DNA from: Branchiostoma floridae
Taxonomy: Eukaryota > Chordata > Leptocardii > Amphioxiformes > Branchiostomatidae
Assembly (NCBI RefSeq): GCF_000003815.2
Contig: NC_049992.1
Coordinates: forward strand, 10,404,755 to 10,468,754
Direction: 5' to 3'
Length of the DNA: 64,000 bases
The notes below the pieces were generated by a model, which was not told where the DNA came from, did no database searches, and worked only from the letters and a program-made list of their open reading frames with translations. A program made the translations under genes and the position numbers. Position 1 is the stretch's first letter. Every line of letters begins with the position of its first letter. Positions 45,966 to 59,425 of the stretch are shown here, piece after piece.

Positions 45966-48558
45966 ATGGTACACGGAATAAGATACAGAATCGCGGGGAT
46001 TGTGATCGGTTTCTGCGCCTTGGTGTTTGCTGTAGTGTCTATAGCGTCCACTAGCTGGCTGACCTATGACGGGTACTGGGAGGACGGGCTGTTCAGACGC
46101 TGTTGGTGGGACTGGACGCTAGGATGCAAACAGATCGGACCAGAAGGTAACTGTACCATATACTCGGATATTTGATAATAGCTAAAGCAGGGGTATTTTG
46201 GACCTGTAATATGATATCTATTGCCCATCCCTTACCTTCGCTGCCCCTTCGACACGGTCTGGTTATCCCGTCGTTTGAATTGTTGCGCGACGAAGTCCGA
46301 CATTACTTCACAGGTGGGTGGGTGGGGGCTGCCTCTCTCTTCGACCGTTTCAACTCAAGTGTCGGTTAAGTCCGAAGACTTATATGAATGGAATAACAAA
46401 TTATAAATGGTAAAAGGAAACCAAACTTGTAAAAACACTTTATTAAACTGAGCATGCAATATGGACAACCGTCTCAGCATGATTTAAAGAAGTATTTTTC
46501 TTCACCATAACGATTCAAATTTTGGTGCAAGTAGTTTTATATGTGTACAGCGGAGGTATTTTTGCTGAGAAATATGAATATATTTTACTTGTTTGGAACT
46601 CGGATTTTCACGACATATCACTCCCAGTCATACACCGTGATTATTCAGTCCTGAACTCTGGTTCACAGTGATTGTGAGTCTGTGTTTTCGGAGTTACTAA
46701 CGTTAATACTTTGAATTCACTACTGCGCTCACAACATGGTCCTGCAGTTGTAGAACGTTCCTATTTTCATTATCATAGTCTTAACCTAAATTCTAGGGCG
46801 CTCTCTAAGGGGTGGGGATGTGGTATGTTTAACTCGAATTGATTATAATGGTTTTCTCGTCATATGGAGTCTAACTTGTATTCCACACCGTTCCCAGCTG
46901 TAATGGACACTGTTGTTGTGTTTCTGGTAAGATTTTGTGTAAACACCAAAATGGCGGCTGTAATTCCTTTCTGGGTCGGTGACCACGGGGATTTGTCTAT
47001 GATTACCTCATTAGCTACGGCGGAAGACCCAAGGACTTTTCTTATTTCTTCACCAGGGCTATAGGGTCATAGATCTGTGCATTAAGTGCATGTTTATAGT
47101 AGCGGATCGGCACAGTGGCGGCCATTGGCCATAGCAAACGGAAACGTTTGGCTTTTGGTAAAACATGGGATGAAATAACCCTTTAACTCACTTCAAACTT
47201 ATAGAAATTGCTAAACTTTCTTTCCAACACTGAAATTAATATACATGTGTAGCCCCTAACACTGAAATTGATATAGCCCCTATGTTAATTTCAGTGTTGG
47301 AAATTTTTTTTAGCAATTTCTATGATGTATTCTACCAACACAGATGAACTTTCATGCTCACTTCAAAGTTGTTGTTTTTTTACAAAGTTTTCCCCTTCCC
47401 TCTGTAAAGTTTTATTTCGAAGCCCTAAAAAGCTTTTACTGTCTCCTATAATACAGTTGATCTATGAAAGTTTGATTTTTATCCTATAAAGATGCAATTG
47501 ATAAAATGGTTGTTGCAACCTTTTTTTTTTCGAAATACGCTCTAGATTTACTGTGATTTTTCAGCCATACATATTCCCCTTTATGATCACGAGATGTTAC
47601 TTTGTTTTATGATAACGGAATGTTCATGCCTCACCACACAGACCCCGCAGACGGCCGTATGTGGTTCCACGGTGTCCGGTTCTGCGCCTTGTTTGGTCTC
47701 TTCCTGGTGTTCGCTTCGTTCATCATGGCGGTGGTGGGCCTGGCCAAGAACGGCACGGCCGCCGACAAGCCGCTGGTGTCGGGTATCGTCATGATCATAG
47801 CCGGTAAGTATCACATTATCACATTATAGTTGGGCGTTATTGGTATGCATGCTCACAGTCAACATTAACATTAAGAAACCACTTGTGTTAGAATCCCTAC
47901 ATACTTAAAAAAAAATAGTATAAGAGAAATACCAATAGCATCATTTTTGAAGCCTAAGAAATATTACTTGCTGCTTTTCCATGTCTTTTGAAAGAGTTAA
48001 AAGAGCTTATTCTTCCACAACATCATTTTTATTACGTTTCTGAGTTCCTGACATAGTTGACGTTGAATGTACTAGTCTAGTATGTCGGATTTCCTAGATT
48101 TGCATATGCTTTTCCATATATTAAGGTTGATTTATCTTTGGGAATCCTCATATGCATATAGTTATTCTTTGTTCCTTTAGGACAGAAGAGGAAAATGTGG
48201 CACTGCACTCAAGTTAGTAATTTATTGCAACAGTGCCACATACAAAGTACAGACAGAAGGTTCTTTATTACCTTCCCGACAAAAATGGTTCTAGTTAAAA
48301 CTTAAAACACTGCGAGCGTTGTCTAACAATGATGCCCCCCCCCCCCCCTCCCCTCCAGCTATCCTGCTGCTGTGCGGTGTGATCGTGTACACAGCCTACA
48401 CAGGAGACCCCGTGGTGGGGAACATCACGCACTACGGCTGGTCCTTCATCCTGGAGTGGATCGCCTCCGGGCTGGCCTTCATCTCCGGCGGGCTGCTCAT
48501 CAGCGCCTGGGACTCAGGCTACTACTCCTACCCCACGGACAAGACCATCTTGACTTAG
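45966..48558 (+). CDS. Claudin/PMP22-superfamily four-transmembrane protein, three exons
   Basis: Exons are 45966-46146, 47642-47803 and 48359-48558; both introns are GT-AG in phase 1, giving 180 residues. TM1 is about residues 9-29. The first extracellular loop holds SWLTYDGYWEDGLFRRCWWD then WTLGC, matching the W...GL(W/F)xxC...C signature of claudins and PMP22/EMP proteins, although only seven residues separate the cysteines. TM2 is about 72-93, TM3 about 100-124 and TM4 about 137-160; the short tail is GYYSYPTDKTILT. These proteins sit in the plasma membrane and shape cell junctions or membrane domains; which subfamily this is cannot be told from sequence reading alone. The second exon has two acceptor sites nine bases apart that both keep the frame. 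The last acceptor follows a run of about 17 cytosines, and a transposon starts directly behind the stop codon. Confidence 0.8.
47201..47323. other. Inverted repeat in intron 1 of the claudin-like gene
   Basis: Arms of about 38 bases (left atagaaattgctaaa...ccaacactgaaattaa, right its near-complement) surround a spacer of about 45 bases that itself holds another partial copy (cactgaaattgatatag). Probably a small foldback element. Confidence 0.75.
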
Positions 48559-48899
48559 GCTTAGGTCACATTTCCAAACCGGGGCCCGGCCGGGATGTTT
48601 TAAGAAACGAATGATTAAACCGTATACCTAGAAATCTACACAAACCATGCCCATGAATCTTGTTTTGACATTTTGTGTATTTTGATGTCTTTTATATAAC
48701 CCTTTTCGTTCCCGAAAGCTGCCCGGCCGGGCTGTTTGTGAAAACGAAAAATAGAAATGTATACGTAGAAATGTACACAAATAATGCACATGACTATTCT
48801 TGTTACGTCTTGTATAGTTTGATGTCTTCTAAATCATACTTTTCGTTCCCGAAAGCTGCCCGGCCGGGCCCCGGTTTGGAAGGGACCCGTAGGCCTTAG
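48559..48899. mobile_element. Foldback element abutting the stop codon of the claudin-like gene
   Basis: The left end is GGCTTAGGTCACATTTCC then aaaccggggcccggccggg; the right end is its inverse, ending in gtaggcctta. The middle contains two direct copies of a unit with gcccggccggg, aaacgaaaaat and cttttcgttcccgaaagctg. Related to the element at 36197-36801. It begins at or within three bases of the TAG stop (48556-48558), so the 3' untranslated region is transposon sequence. Confidence 0.8.
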
Positions 48900-51754
48900 A
48901 GAGGACTTACAATGTCACACGTACAAGAGATGTTGGTGGCACTGAGTATATTTTTCGGGCAAGATTAACTGATGTATGTAAACATGTAACGGATGGATTA
49001 TGTGCAAATCGACGCAGTGCGAATCAATGAATTGTATATTTTATGAATGAATTAATTCGAAATAGTTTAGAAATCTGGCTTAAAAGCGTATACGTACACG
49101 TGGCAAGAAATATACATTAGACTCTTCATTAGCCGTATAATTGATATACGAGATACATTTAGCATGTACAATATCACTTCTTTTAGCTGGCGTAGTATGT
49201 TTGGTTTACGAATGTTGGCGTAAGGGTGTTTGGTGTAGGCATTTTCTCTTGTTTGTAAACTGATCTCTCCTTAGGTTAGTGTTCTCTTTTGTACCTACGT
49301 CGTTTTTTGATAGAAAATATAGACGAAGTACTATAGTATTTACATTTACATTAACTATATAATGTCCTTAAAATACAACCTTAAAGAGATTTTATATGTC
49401 AGCGATTACTGTACAAAATACTTTGGTAAGATTTTTAAGGTTGGCTATGCATATGCCTGTATTTTCAACCGAAGAAATGCACCGACTGCACTCTATAAGT
49501 ATTGTATACTCTATCTTATCAAATCATTGAAAAGTTAAGCTTTCTACAAAAAACGTCCATAATCATGTTTGTATATCTCAATTAAACGGACAAGACGAGG
49601 TCTATATATAGTCATGTTTGATTGGAATTCGGTCAACCTCTATTGATTAAGGGAGAAAATATAACATAGAAGACCAGGTCTTTTATTGCATTTCGCAGTA
49701 CATAAAGGCCGTGAGGTAAATTCTGTGCAAGACAAATTGATTTTATTCGTGTCTTTTACTGGAGAAAATGATGTTGCTGCCTTCTTAAAGTCGCTAGAGG
49801 CCGTACGAAACCCATCCTGCTTACCGTTATTGGTATAATGACCGAGAAAAGGACGAAGCTGTGAAAGATGTACCTGTAATAGATACTGCAGTAAGGAGAC
49901 GGGTTGGTGAAGTTTGGCCTGCTGCGAGGACCAATGAAATGACCACTGCTGAAACTGTGAAGTTTAGGCATATGAAAAATATAATATTCTTGGCAACAGA
50001 ACAAAAACAGGCAAAATTTAAAGTTAGAAGCGAATACTAATTAGTATTACACTGATGCTACTTTCTGGCCTTTGTTCCAGCCTCCATGTTATCAACTTAA
50101 GTATATTTTCTCATAAATTAGCCATAAAGATCATTAAATTTGCAGTCCGCCAAAACTTCGCCGTTATATCCTGATTGGCTAACAGTCAGTCTGAAGCTAT
50201 TCTCATGACGGAATCATGACCGAGTGGTTTACTCCGCGCAAACACACATGAGTGATGCAGAATGAGTGAACTATATTAAGTCGTGAGGGGAGGGGAGGGC
50301 TGGGAAAATTCTTGGGATCGTCTTCGGTAGGATTTTGAAAAATTAAGTCAGGAAGGAGGGGCAGCTACTTCGCACCCCACTGCAAAGTGTAAAAATAGCC
50401 ACTCACTCAAGTGTATAGAATTTACGAAGGAAGAAATTTCCCAAAATAGAGATGTTCCATGTTGTGTTTGTAGAATTTCGTATCTGCGTCTTTTTCATCT
50501 AATTTTCATGACTTGGGCATTGAAATCATTATATTATAGACCACGATATAGTCTTTTGGCCCCCTGGCACAGCCATTCACCTTCCGAGTTTTCGAGTTAG
50601 ATTTTGACGTCGGTTCTTTGTTATGTCGCCGGTACTTCCATTGACATGTGTAGGTTTAGGCCTGTGTTGTAAGGTGTGCATGTAGTCCATTACTATGATG
50701 AGTGCACCGTACCACAAGTGTTTTGACTGTGGCCTTTCTCCTCACTAACTACCCTTTCTATACTCCATCATGTTGACGTTGAACCAACTTTTAGGCACTT
50801 GTAGATTTCCAAGAACAACGAAATGTAGGGACCTTAAACTCGATACCTTGAAATAACTGATACACTTTCTGCCAACGGCACTTCTATCTATTGAATTTCT
50901 TGTGGTTTTAAAAGTATAAAAGAACTGTTTCTTCCAGATCTCTTCAGTGTCACTGACGAAGGATAGTGGATTTTATCCGAAACGTCTGACCGTTTCCAAA
51001 ACCATATCCAGTTGCTTGAGTAACTACTTTTTGGTGTATCTTATTACCTGGATGTCTAACCTACATCGACGTTTCTCGTGGTTTTATTTCCACCAGTGCA
51101 TAAAAGTACGACAGGGTTTCGATTTTTTTAAATCCCGGATTGGGATTTTATTTCTAAATCAACAGGAACAATAAAAAAGGCAGAGCTGTAGTACTAGTAT
51201 ACTCGTGCTGCGTATGTGGCTCTTTGCTGTAGCCATTTGGTGTTAGTTGAATGGCTTGGTACGTAAACAACAAGTCTCACACCACCGAGTGCCCCCTCCC
51301 ATTACACCGAGGAGTGTGTTCTTCACAGCTCTATGTTGGATCGGAAAAGACTGAGGCGTGTATGTGTAGGAAATTTCAAGAACTCAAAAGTCATCATTCA
51401 TCAACAAGAATTCTCGTTTAAGATTGTCCTGAGAAACGAATTGACGAGTTAGTTCTTATTGCATATCACATTCCATAGTAAATTGATGCTGAGAGTCGAG
51501 TAGGAGTCGTGAAAAAAAGCTACGTTTACAACATAGTTCTGCTGCAAAATAAAGACCTACGAGTTCCAATTTAATCGAATCAAAACCAGACATCTCCTTC
51601 TATCCCCATATCGCGATCAACTTAAAACGAAATATATAGTCACTGTACTTTGGTACATCGCCGTTTTCCTCCTGTCCGTAATACGAGTAGGAAACGAACT
51701 AAACGAACAACATAAAACGATGCAAATCTGCTGCAAATTCCGTGTTTTCTCAGT
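48900..51754. other. Intergenic spacer, no gene recognised
   Basis: No coding region was supported. Bases 50945-51075 carry a Penelope-like tail motif (see separate entry). The rest shows AT-rich unique-looking sequence. Confidence 0.4.
50945..51075 (+). mobile_element. Possible Penelope-like tail with hammerhead-like core
   Basis: The sequence CACTGACGAAGGATA, an 8-base loop, then TATCCGAAACGTC has the order CTGANGA - stem - GAAAC of hammerhead ribozyme cores, with a GGATA/TATCC stem. One extra unpaired A before the stem departs from the consensus. Penelope-like elements often carry hammerhead motifs in their terminal repeats. The downstream gagtaactac...ttacctggatgtc resembles the minus-strand sequence near 35940-36060. 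Confidence 0.35.
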
Positions 51755-52003
51755 TTGACCCTGGTAGTGACGTTCAGTCAACATGCCTCCGTCAGCCGAG
51801 CTAAATCGGCAGTGATGAGGAATGTTGTGTGTACACTGCCGCGAAGGAAACCCCGGTTTGGCCCGCTGTTTGCCGAGTGCTTGTCGCGAACCCGAGTTTG
51901 GCCTAGTCCTACCATTGGACAGTCTTACCGTCACAAGAATTTAGCACGCGAGTTACAAGGAGACAAATCAGGTCGCCATAAGTGTTTTGAAGAAGGGACC
52001 ATT

Positions 52004-52097
52004 CCAAATACGGGCGCCACTTCCCAGAACGCAGTCTCAAGCATGTCAGGTATCGGTGTATATAAACCGGACCAGTTAGTCCTGTTCTTCACTGCAG
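52004..52097 (+). promoter_or_regulatory. Core promoter of the actin gene
   Basis: A TATA box TATATAAA lies at 52059-52066, with an initiator-like TTCACTG at 52088-52094 about 30 bases downstream. This predicts a leader of about 67 bases without a 5' intron. A near-CArG box, CCAAATACGG at 52004-52013 (one base off CC(A/T)6GG), lies 55 bases upstream of the TATA box. Serum response factor control through CArG boxes is common for actin genes and is inferred here. Confidence 0.7.
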
Positions 52098-52148
52098 TCC
52101 AAGATTTGACAGGTTCTTCTCCCAGTTCCAGTGGTGCTACCAGTCTAA

Positions 52149-53472
<1,324 letters not shown>

Positions 53473-53952
53473 ATATTTTGTTTGTCTTTTCCCTTTGTCA
53501 GAATCTGTGCCAAATCTGCGCTATACTTGTTCGAACGCAACGCCACCCTTGCAGAGAGATGGCTTGCCTTACGCTGCAAGTTACGGACTCACAGAGACAG
53601 TGAACTGTATGTTGATAGCTCGATGCTACTAATGTAAGAAAGTTGGTTAATGACAGAAAGCAGGTTGAGCCTACAAGACGGAAATGTAATCTAGCTTGAC
53701 GATGTATGGATTCAGAGATAGTTTGAAAGGGACACACATATAGTGGAATGGAATCTGTGATGCAGTCTCTAAGAATGTGAAGTACGTTTGTGACGATCGA
53801 GAAAAGGGGGCGATTCGGCCACAGGGAAAACATGTACTTGAAGTTATGTCTTGACTCTTGTATGTTTGTTCTCTATGTTCTCTAAACAGCTGATTATTAA
53901 AATGTTTGTCGCTTACGTTACGTTGTTGTGGTCAATCCTGAATATGATCGTA

Positions 53953-53958
53953 AATAAA
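53953..53958 (+). terminator. Polyadenylation signal of the actin gene
   Basis: AATAAA about 480 bases after the TAA stop, in an AT-rich tail, is the first canonical hexamer downstream. Confidence 0.65.
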
Positions 53959-56455
53959 ATATAGATTAGCTGTTTTCATAATTGTGACTTGGTTCGAAGC
54001 CCCCGCACAGCCCAAATCGAACAACTACACACGTCTTTAGCAGGTGTAAATGAAAAGGATAGGAAGGTGAGAATTAGCCATTCCGCCTTCCACGATTTGT
54101 CCTCGAGATCATCACTGCCGGGACCAGAACAAGTGATGAGCGCCACCCTGTGGTTAGCACAATATAGCCACCGACTGCTGCAACAACCTGTTGGAAGATG
54201 ATTTAATTCCTGACCTAATAGATGTTTTACCTTAATTGTGTTATAGGACCACGTTTCAGACCTTGTGCCCCCGTGATGATGTAACTCTCTATAAGATTCT
54301 CTATCCAACCATTTGATAAACACTCAACGTTCTCAACCAATACACACTCGTTATCATCCTGATTGCACTAAGCAGTCTGTGTTACCCGTATTATCACTAT
54401 GGTCTGTAATATTCTGTCCCATGGGTGTAGTGTGGTATGACTGTGCATTAAGGAGTCCTGATATGGTCACCATTCGTGTAGCATTGCGATTAATAATAGT
54501 TATATAATGCTTATGTGTGTCAAAGAAATACTGCAAATTATGTACCATGTAGTTTGATAATCTCAGATTATTAAGTTTTCATAACGCCACACCCACTTCT
54601 AGATCTGTACTGACAGCAGCGCACTTTATTTACACAGAGCACAGAGATCTGTCACAGCTGGCATGAACTTCCTCTTAGGTACCTAATCACGAAAAATATA
54701 TACATATAGCATCACGTCGTATTTGCAATGTCTTTCTCACGAAAATAGGATTATGAGATGTTATCAACTCGGGGTGGTCCATTGTGAAGGAGGGGTGTTT
54801 TACTGGTTGAAGTGACAGCAAACGCAAACACATGCACGAAGATTTCCATTCTCTCCCCCCCTTCTCTTCTCTATCTCTGCCTTCCTAGTACACTTAAAAT
54901 TCAAAGAGTCACGAAAACTAGTTCACGTCTATAGGCCTCTTACTATAGTGATGTAAACACGTCATATCTGATTCCACAGTTTGTGATAGTACCGTGGTTG
55001 CGTAACAGCCTGGTGGCCCCCATCTTGAAAGGAAGGAGAGGGACGATTGGTTGTCAACATGTGGTATCCCATAGCAACAGATGATAGACAGTATTAGACA
55101 CATAAGTGGATGATGTTGTATAAATCCAATGAACATCGATAAGCTGTTGTTGAGATCTGAAGAGTGACAACAGGCGGATACACGTGCATGTACGAGGTAA
55201 CACTGTGTTTTTGTAACATTCGACGCGTAAGACAGCATTCGGGCTTCAGGCATCGACACTGTGAGCTAGGAGAAACGGTGTATCAAGGTTCGTAGTTTTG
55301 ATAATTCGTATCATTGTGTGATGAAATTATATTGTTCTAGTGTATTCTGCAAAAGTTGGAAAGCCTAACTACTAGTTTGTACATCATGAATCATTTCGGA
55401 ACTATTTCGATTAACCTTTCTTCCATCCCAAGATTGATATACCTAATCACCAATCTTGTTCATACGAGATTGTTTTCTTGAATAGGAAATTACGCAACGT
55501 GTTTTTCTGGTACATAAAGATGTAAGTATCTGTGATGAGTTATCTGTCTACTACGCCTCATTCATCCCCACAGAGGATGGCACAATATTCTGCGAAAATA
55601 TATATTTATCATAATGCCTCAATATTCTGCGAAATATGCTTAATCATGGCGAATTAGCTATTTTGATGGTATGTTTTACCGGCATTTGTGTAGACGTAAT
55701 CATACTGTTTAATTGATGGACATTCGCTGATCGATCTGTAAACCTTTGGGGACTCAACGTCGCATACTAAGATGAAAGTGGGTGTATGAGACCGTTTATA
55801 AGGTCCTATCTGAATACCTTGGTAATAATTGACCTATTGATAGCCACATGCTGTATAGAGTCAATTCCACCGTACCAAGAAGGTGTTTCTTGCCTTCTGC
55901 TCTAAAATTTTGGAAATCTAACTGTGATAAGTAACAGTTAATAATTATTTACAGCATCCTTGTGATGTTTTTAATATTTTCTACTGTATCCATTCATGTG
56001 CGAAACATTATTTCTGTTGGCTTCGAAACTGTTCCAACATAGACTAATCTTGTGTTGTAGACTCTATCATGTACGAAAATTGATACAATATCGTGTAACT
56101 TTGCAAGTGGGCTGCATAGGAGGAAGGCAATACACACATCCCTGCCAAGTGCAGGAAATGTCTACCAGCTTCTCACAAAAGAGCCATTAGTGTTTAATCT
56201 AAAAATATAAGACCCAAACAAAAGATCCAGCTTAGCAGCTTAATTTTATTGGGGCAATAATTTTTATGGAAGGAAAAATTGTTTGAACAACTTAGAACTA
56301 TAGTGACTGAAATATTCTTTTACTTAAAATAGTTCAAACTTATTTCAAATATCAAAATTCTAAAACCCTCTCGGTGACTCGCTATGGACTCTAAGGTGTC
56401 TCTCTTTTCCCAACATTTATGATGCACCTGCAATATGTTTGCGATACAGAACTTG

Positions 56456-56760
56456 TACGTGCTGTGCACCAGTACGTGTTGTGCACCAGTACGTGTTGTG
56501 CACCATTTCGTGTTGTGCACAGTATGCAATGGTCGTGCAACGTTATTATGCCACACTGACTTAATTCTATCAAGGACGTTATGATATAACGTCCTTGATT
56601 CTGTTGTGCACCAGTACGTGTTGTGCACCAGTACGTGTTGTGCACCAGTACGTGTTGTGCACCATTTCGTGTTGTGCACAGTATGCAATGGTCGTGCAAC
56701 GTTATTATGCCACACTGACTTAATTCTATCAAGGACGTTATGATATAACGTCCTTGATTC
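56456..56760. repeat. Composite satellite: 17-bp repeats plus a perfect hairpin, duplicated
   Basis: Each half carries two or three copies of the 17-mer GTGTTGTGCACCAGTAC plus a variant ending in ATTTC. These are followed by about 50 bases including atgcaatggtcgtgcaacg and a perfect hairpin with 13-base arms (tcaaggacgttat / ataacgtccttga) and a 3-base loop, at 56570-56598 and 56729-56757. The second half has one more 17-mer, which explains the 159-base spacing. Confidence 0.9.
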
Positions 56761-59048
56761 TATGGCTAACAATAAGCCAATAAACATCAGCGCGCGTATT
56801 GATTTTCGCCTGTCACCCCGCAATGAAACAACATTATTAAAATGGCGACGGCAGTCGACTAGTCTTACTATAGGTAAACTTAAGATCAGACAATGAATGG
56901 ACTAGATGTTTAGTCCTGTGGTTTAGCAGTATTCTTTGCTAGATTCTTCTTTCTTTCGCCCTCGCGCATTAGGTTTTGGGTCTCCAGAGCGTGTCATTCA
57001 TAAAATTAGGTCAGTATGGCTAAAGTGACAGAACAATTTGCGCCGAACATGCGCCAACATGAGCGTCCTTCTGGGTAATAAGGATAAAATGAAAGATACA
57101 AAACATGAAATGACTCTTACCATCACATTTTCATTTTTAAACCGCTGATGATTGTGTGGTTCAATAATGTTGCCAGATCTTTCCCCTGAATATCGTACAG
57201 TGCCATAGGATTGAACTCACTATAAAAAGAAATGGCAGGAAAGGCTACTTTCTACATTGTGTTTAAGTCACGTAATATCCTTTAAATAATTTCACGTTCG
57301 CCGCGGAATAGTCCTATACACGTATACGTAAGCAGCCACAAGATTACCTAACTTTTACCACAGGTGAACGTTATGCAAGGCTGGGCGGGCCCAGATGTAC
57401 TCAAGCCCTTTGATTTTATATAACTAACCACTAGACCGTGGATACGAAACCTGTCCGTTACGTCGGATGATACGTTTGGCACAGATTATATATCAACAGT
57501 GCTAGACTGAAATGCCATTTCAGTGAAGCTAAGAATAAAAGTCACTATATCATGATATCATTGATCATCCTTTCTTAGGTACTTTAAGATTTGCTAGAAA
57601 CCATTTTACTGATCGGTACAAGAGGTTAACATTTTCGGTACCCTTAATTTTTACATCCACAACGCTATCGAGATATCTTTATCACAATAACTTTTTTTTT
57701 GGATATTGAGATTTGGGCCCAGGTAATCTTAAATGGATTAATCCAAATCAGGAATAATTACACAGCTTTACTATCGGGTCTGTTATGTAAGTTTTGCGGC
57801 CCAGTCCAAGTAAACCCTGCACTGGTAGAAGATCATTGTTTATGTGTATCATATATGTGTACAAAAAGTTTGTTCAAACGTGTACTTGGGAGTTCATTGT
57901 CATTTCTGTTGAAAGCCGAGGTTATAAAAAGGTTTAAAGGCGCCACGATTTCCGACCTTTGCATAAAAGGCAGCGTCTCAGTGACGCATTTCATAACCTT
58001 GTAAACGCAGGTTAAATCGAAAGTAGTTTCCTAGTATGAAAGTAAGGAATAGCTTTTATGTAAGTTTCCCAAGGGAATTGGCGTTAATCGATGAAAGAGC
58101 CAGAGGTAGAACACATCAGACACATGATGACAGGTAAAAATGTTGAAAATTCCAATCTGATCAAATACAGTTCACCCATGTTAATTTATTTCGTGAGTAG
58201 AATTTTATGTTTCAAGCGTAGTAATATTTGAGACAATCCCCATGTCTGAACGTTAGATAGCCGACACCTTTATTCAAACGACGCGTGAGTAGAATCAAAT
58301 CTTTATCCTTAGCTGAAGCATCCTGAGTTATACATGTATATATGTATATATATGTATCACACAAATCTCATAGAACCTTCTACTCACTTTCTACAGGTCA
58401 ACATTTTGCCTCTGGGTGGGTAGAGAGCATAATTGTCAACTCGAAAGTAGTTCACGCGGAATATAAAGGATTACATGAACATGTAGTCGGAGCTCAAATC
58501 TCATTACATCTTATCTACCGTGTATTATATTTTCTGATGAAGCAGTCCCGATACGAATCCGATTACGGTGCTAGGTGTTATTAGTTTTACGTTACCAAAG
58601 GTACCAACCCAAACGCTTTTCTGATTACATAGCAGTGTTTAGGCCCTAAAGGGTTTGGGCCGACAAGGATAAAGTCATGGAAAACTGAACCCTGAAATGC
58701 TACCTTACCAGTAATACCAGGCCGTTTAAACCGATTAATATGTGGCTCTTGATATCAAGAGGGCTTCAGCGTACGTCATAGCTACCAAAGGAGAATAACC
58801 TTAATATCTATTCATCATTTAAGTGTTACTGGAAGGAAAATGCATTGTTTTAAGGTTTCCCTCAAACTATGTACCATAATAGTGCGTTGATACGTTTTGG
58901 CGTATCATGTTTAATTTACCATGGAGGAACAAATCGCAAATCCGAGCTTGGAATGATAGTTCAAAGTACAATCTCTGCTTTGAAAGACTAAGATGGTTAC
59001 GTATAAGCCGGAAACCACTATGACAAAATGAAGTCTTCAGTCACAATC

Positions 59049-59425
59049 CTCTGATCTTGCTCCCATGGAAACCATATAAAATCCTCCATATACTCTCTTT
59101 CTCTCTTGGTTTTCTTTCTTAAAGTTTGAATTAGTGTCATACCTGTTTGTTCTCTGATGTTATACTCCCATCTTCTCTGTTACCTACCTCTTTTTCTTCT
59201 TCCATGGATGGTTGAATGATTGAATCTGTACATGTGAACAACCCTCTGATCTTGCTCCCATGTAAACCATGCACAGTCCTGCACATACTACTCTCTCTCT
59301 TTCTTAGTTTTCTTTCTTTAAGTTTTAATTAGTGTCATGTTTCTTCTATGATATTATACTCCCATCTTCTCTGTTGCCTACCTCTTTCTCTTCTTCCATT
59401 GGTGGTTGAAAGATTGAATATGACC
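59049..59425. repeat. Tandem duplication, period about 195 bp
   Basis: Two copies beginning ctctgatcttgctcccatg share cccatcttctctgtt(a/g)cctac and end near ttggttgaa(a)gattgaat. Pyrimidine-rich, no coding sense. Confidence 0.85.

Noticed and set aside
46864-47064. 66-codon ORF inside intron 1 of the claudin-like gene
   Set aside because: No fit to the phase-1 exon joins and no homology to the family; the direct join of 46146 to 47642 already completes the codon.
56456-56760. CRISPR-like look of the 17-bp repeats
   Set aside because: Repeats are directly adjacent without spacers and the surrounding genome is animal.
57699-58004. 101-codon plus-strand ORF
   Set aside because: No domain or codon bias; AT-rich surroundings.
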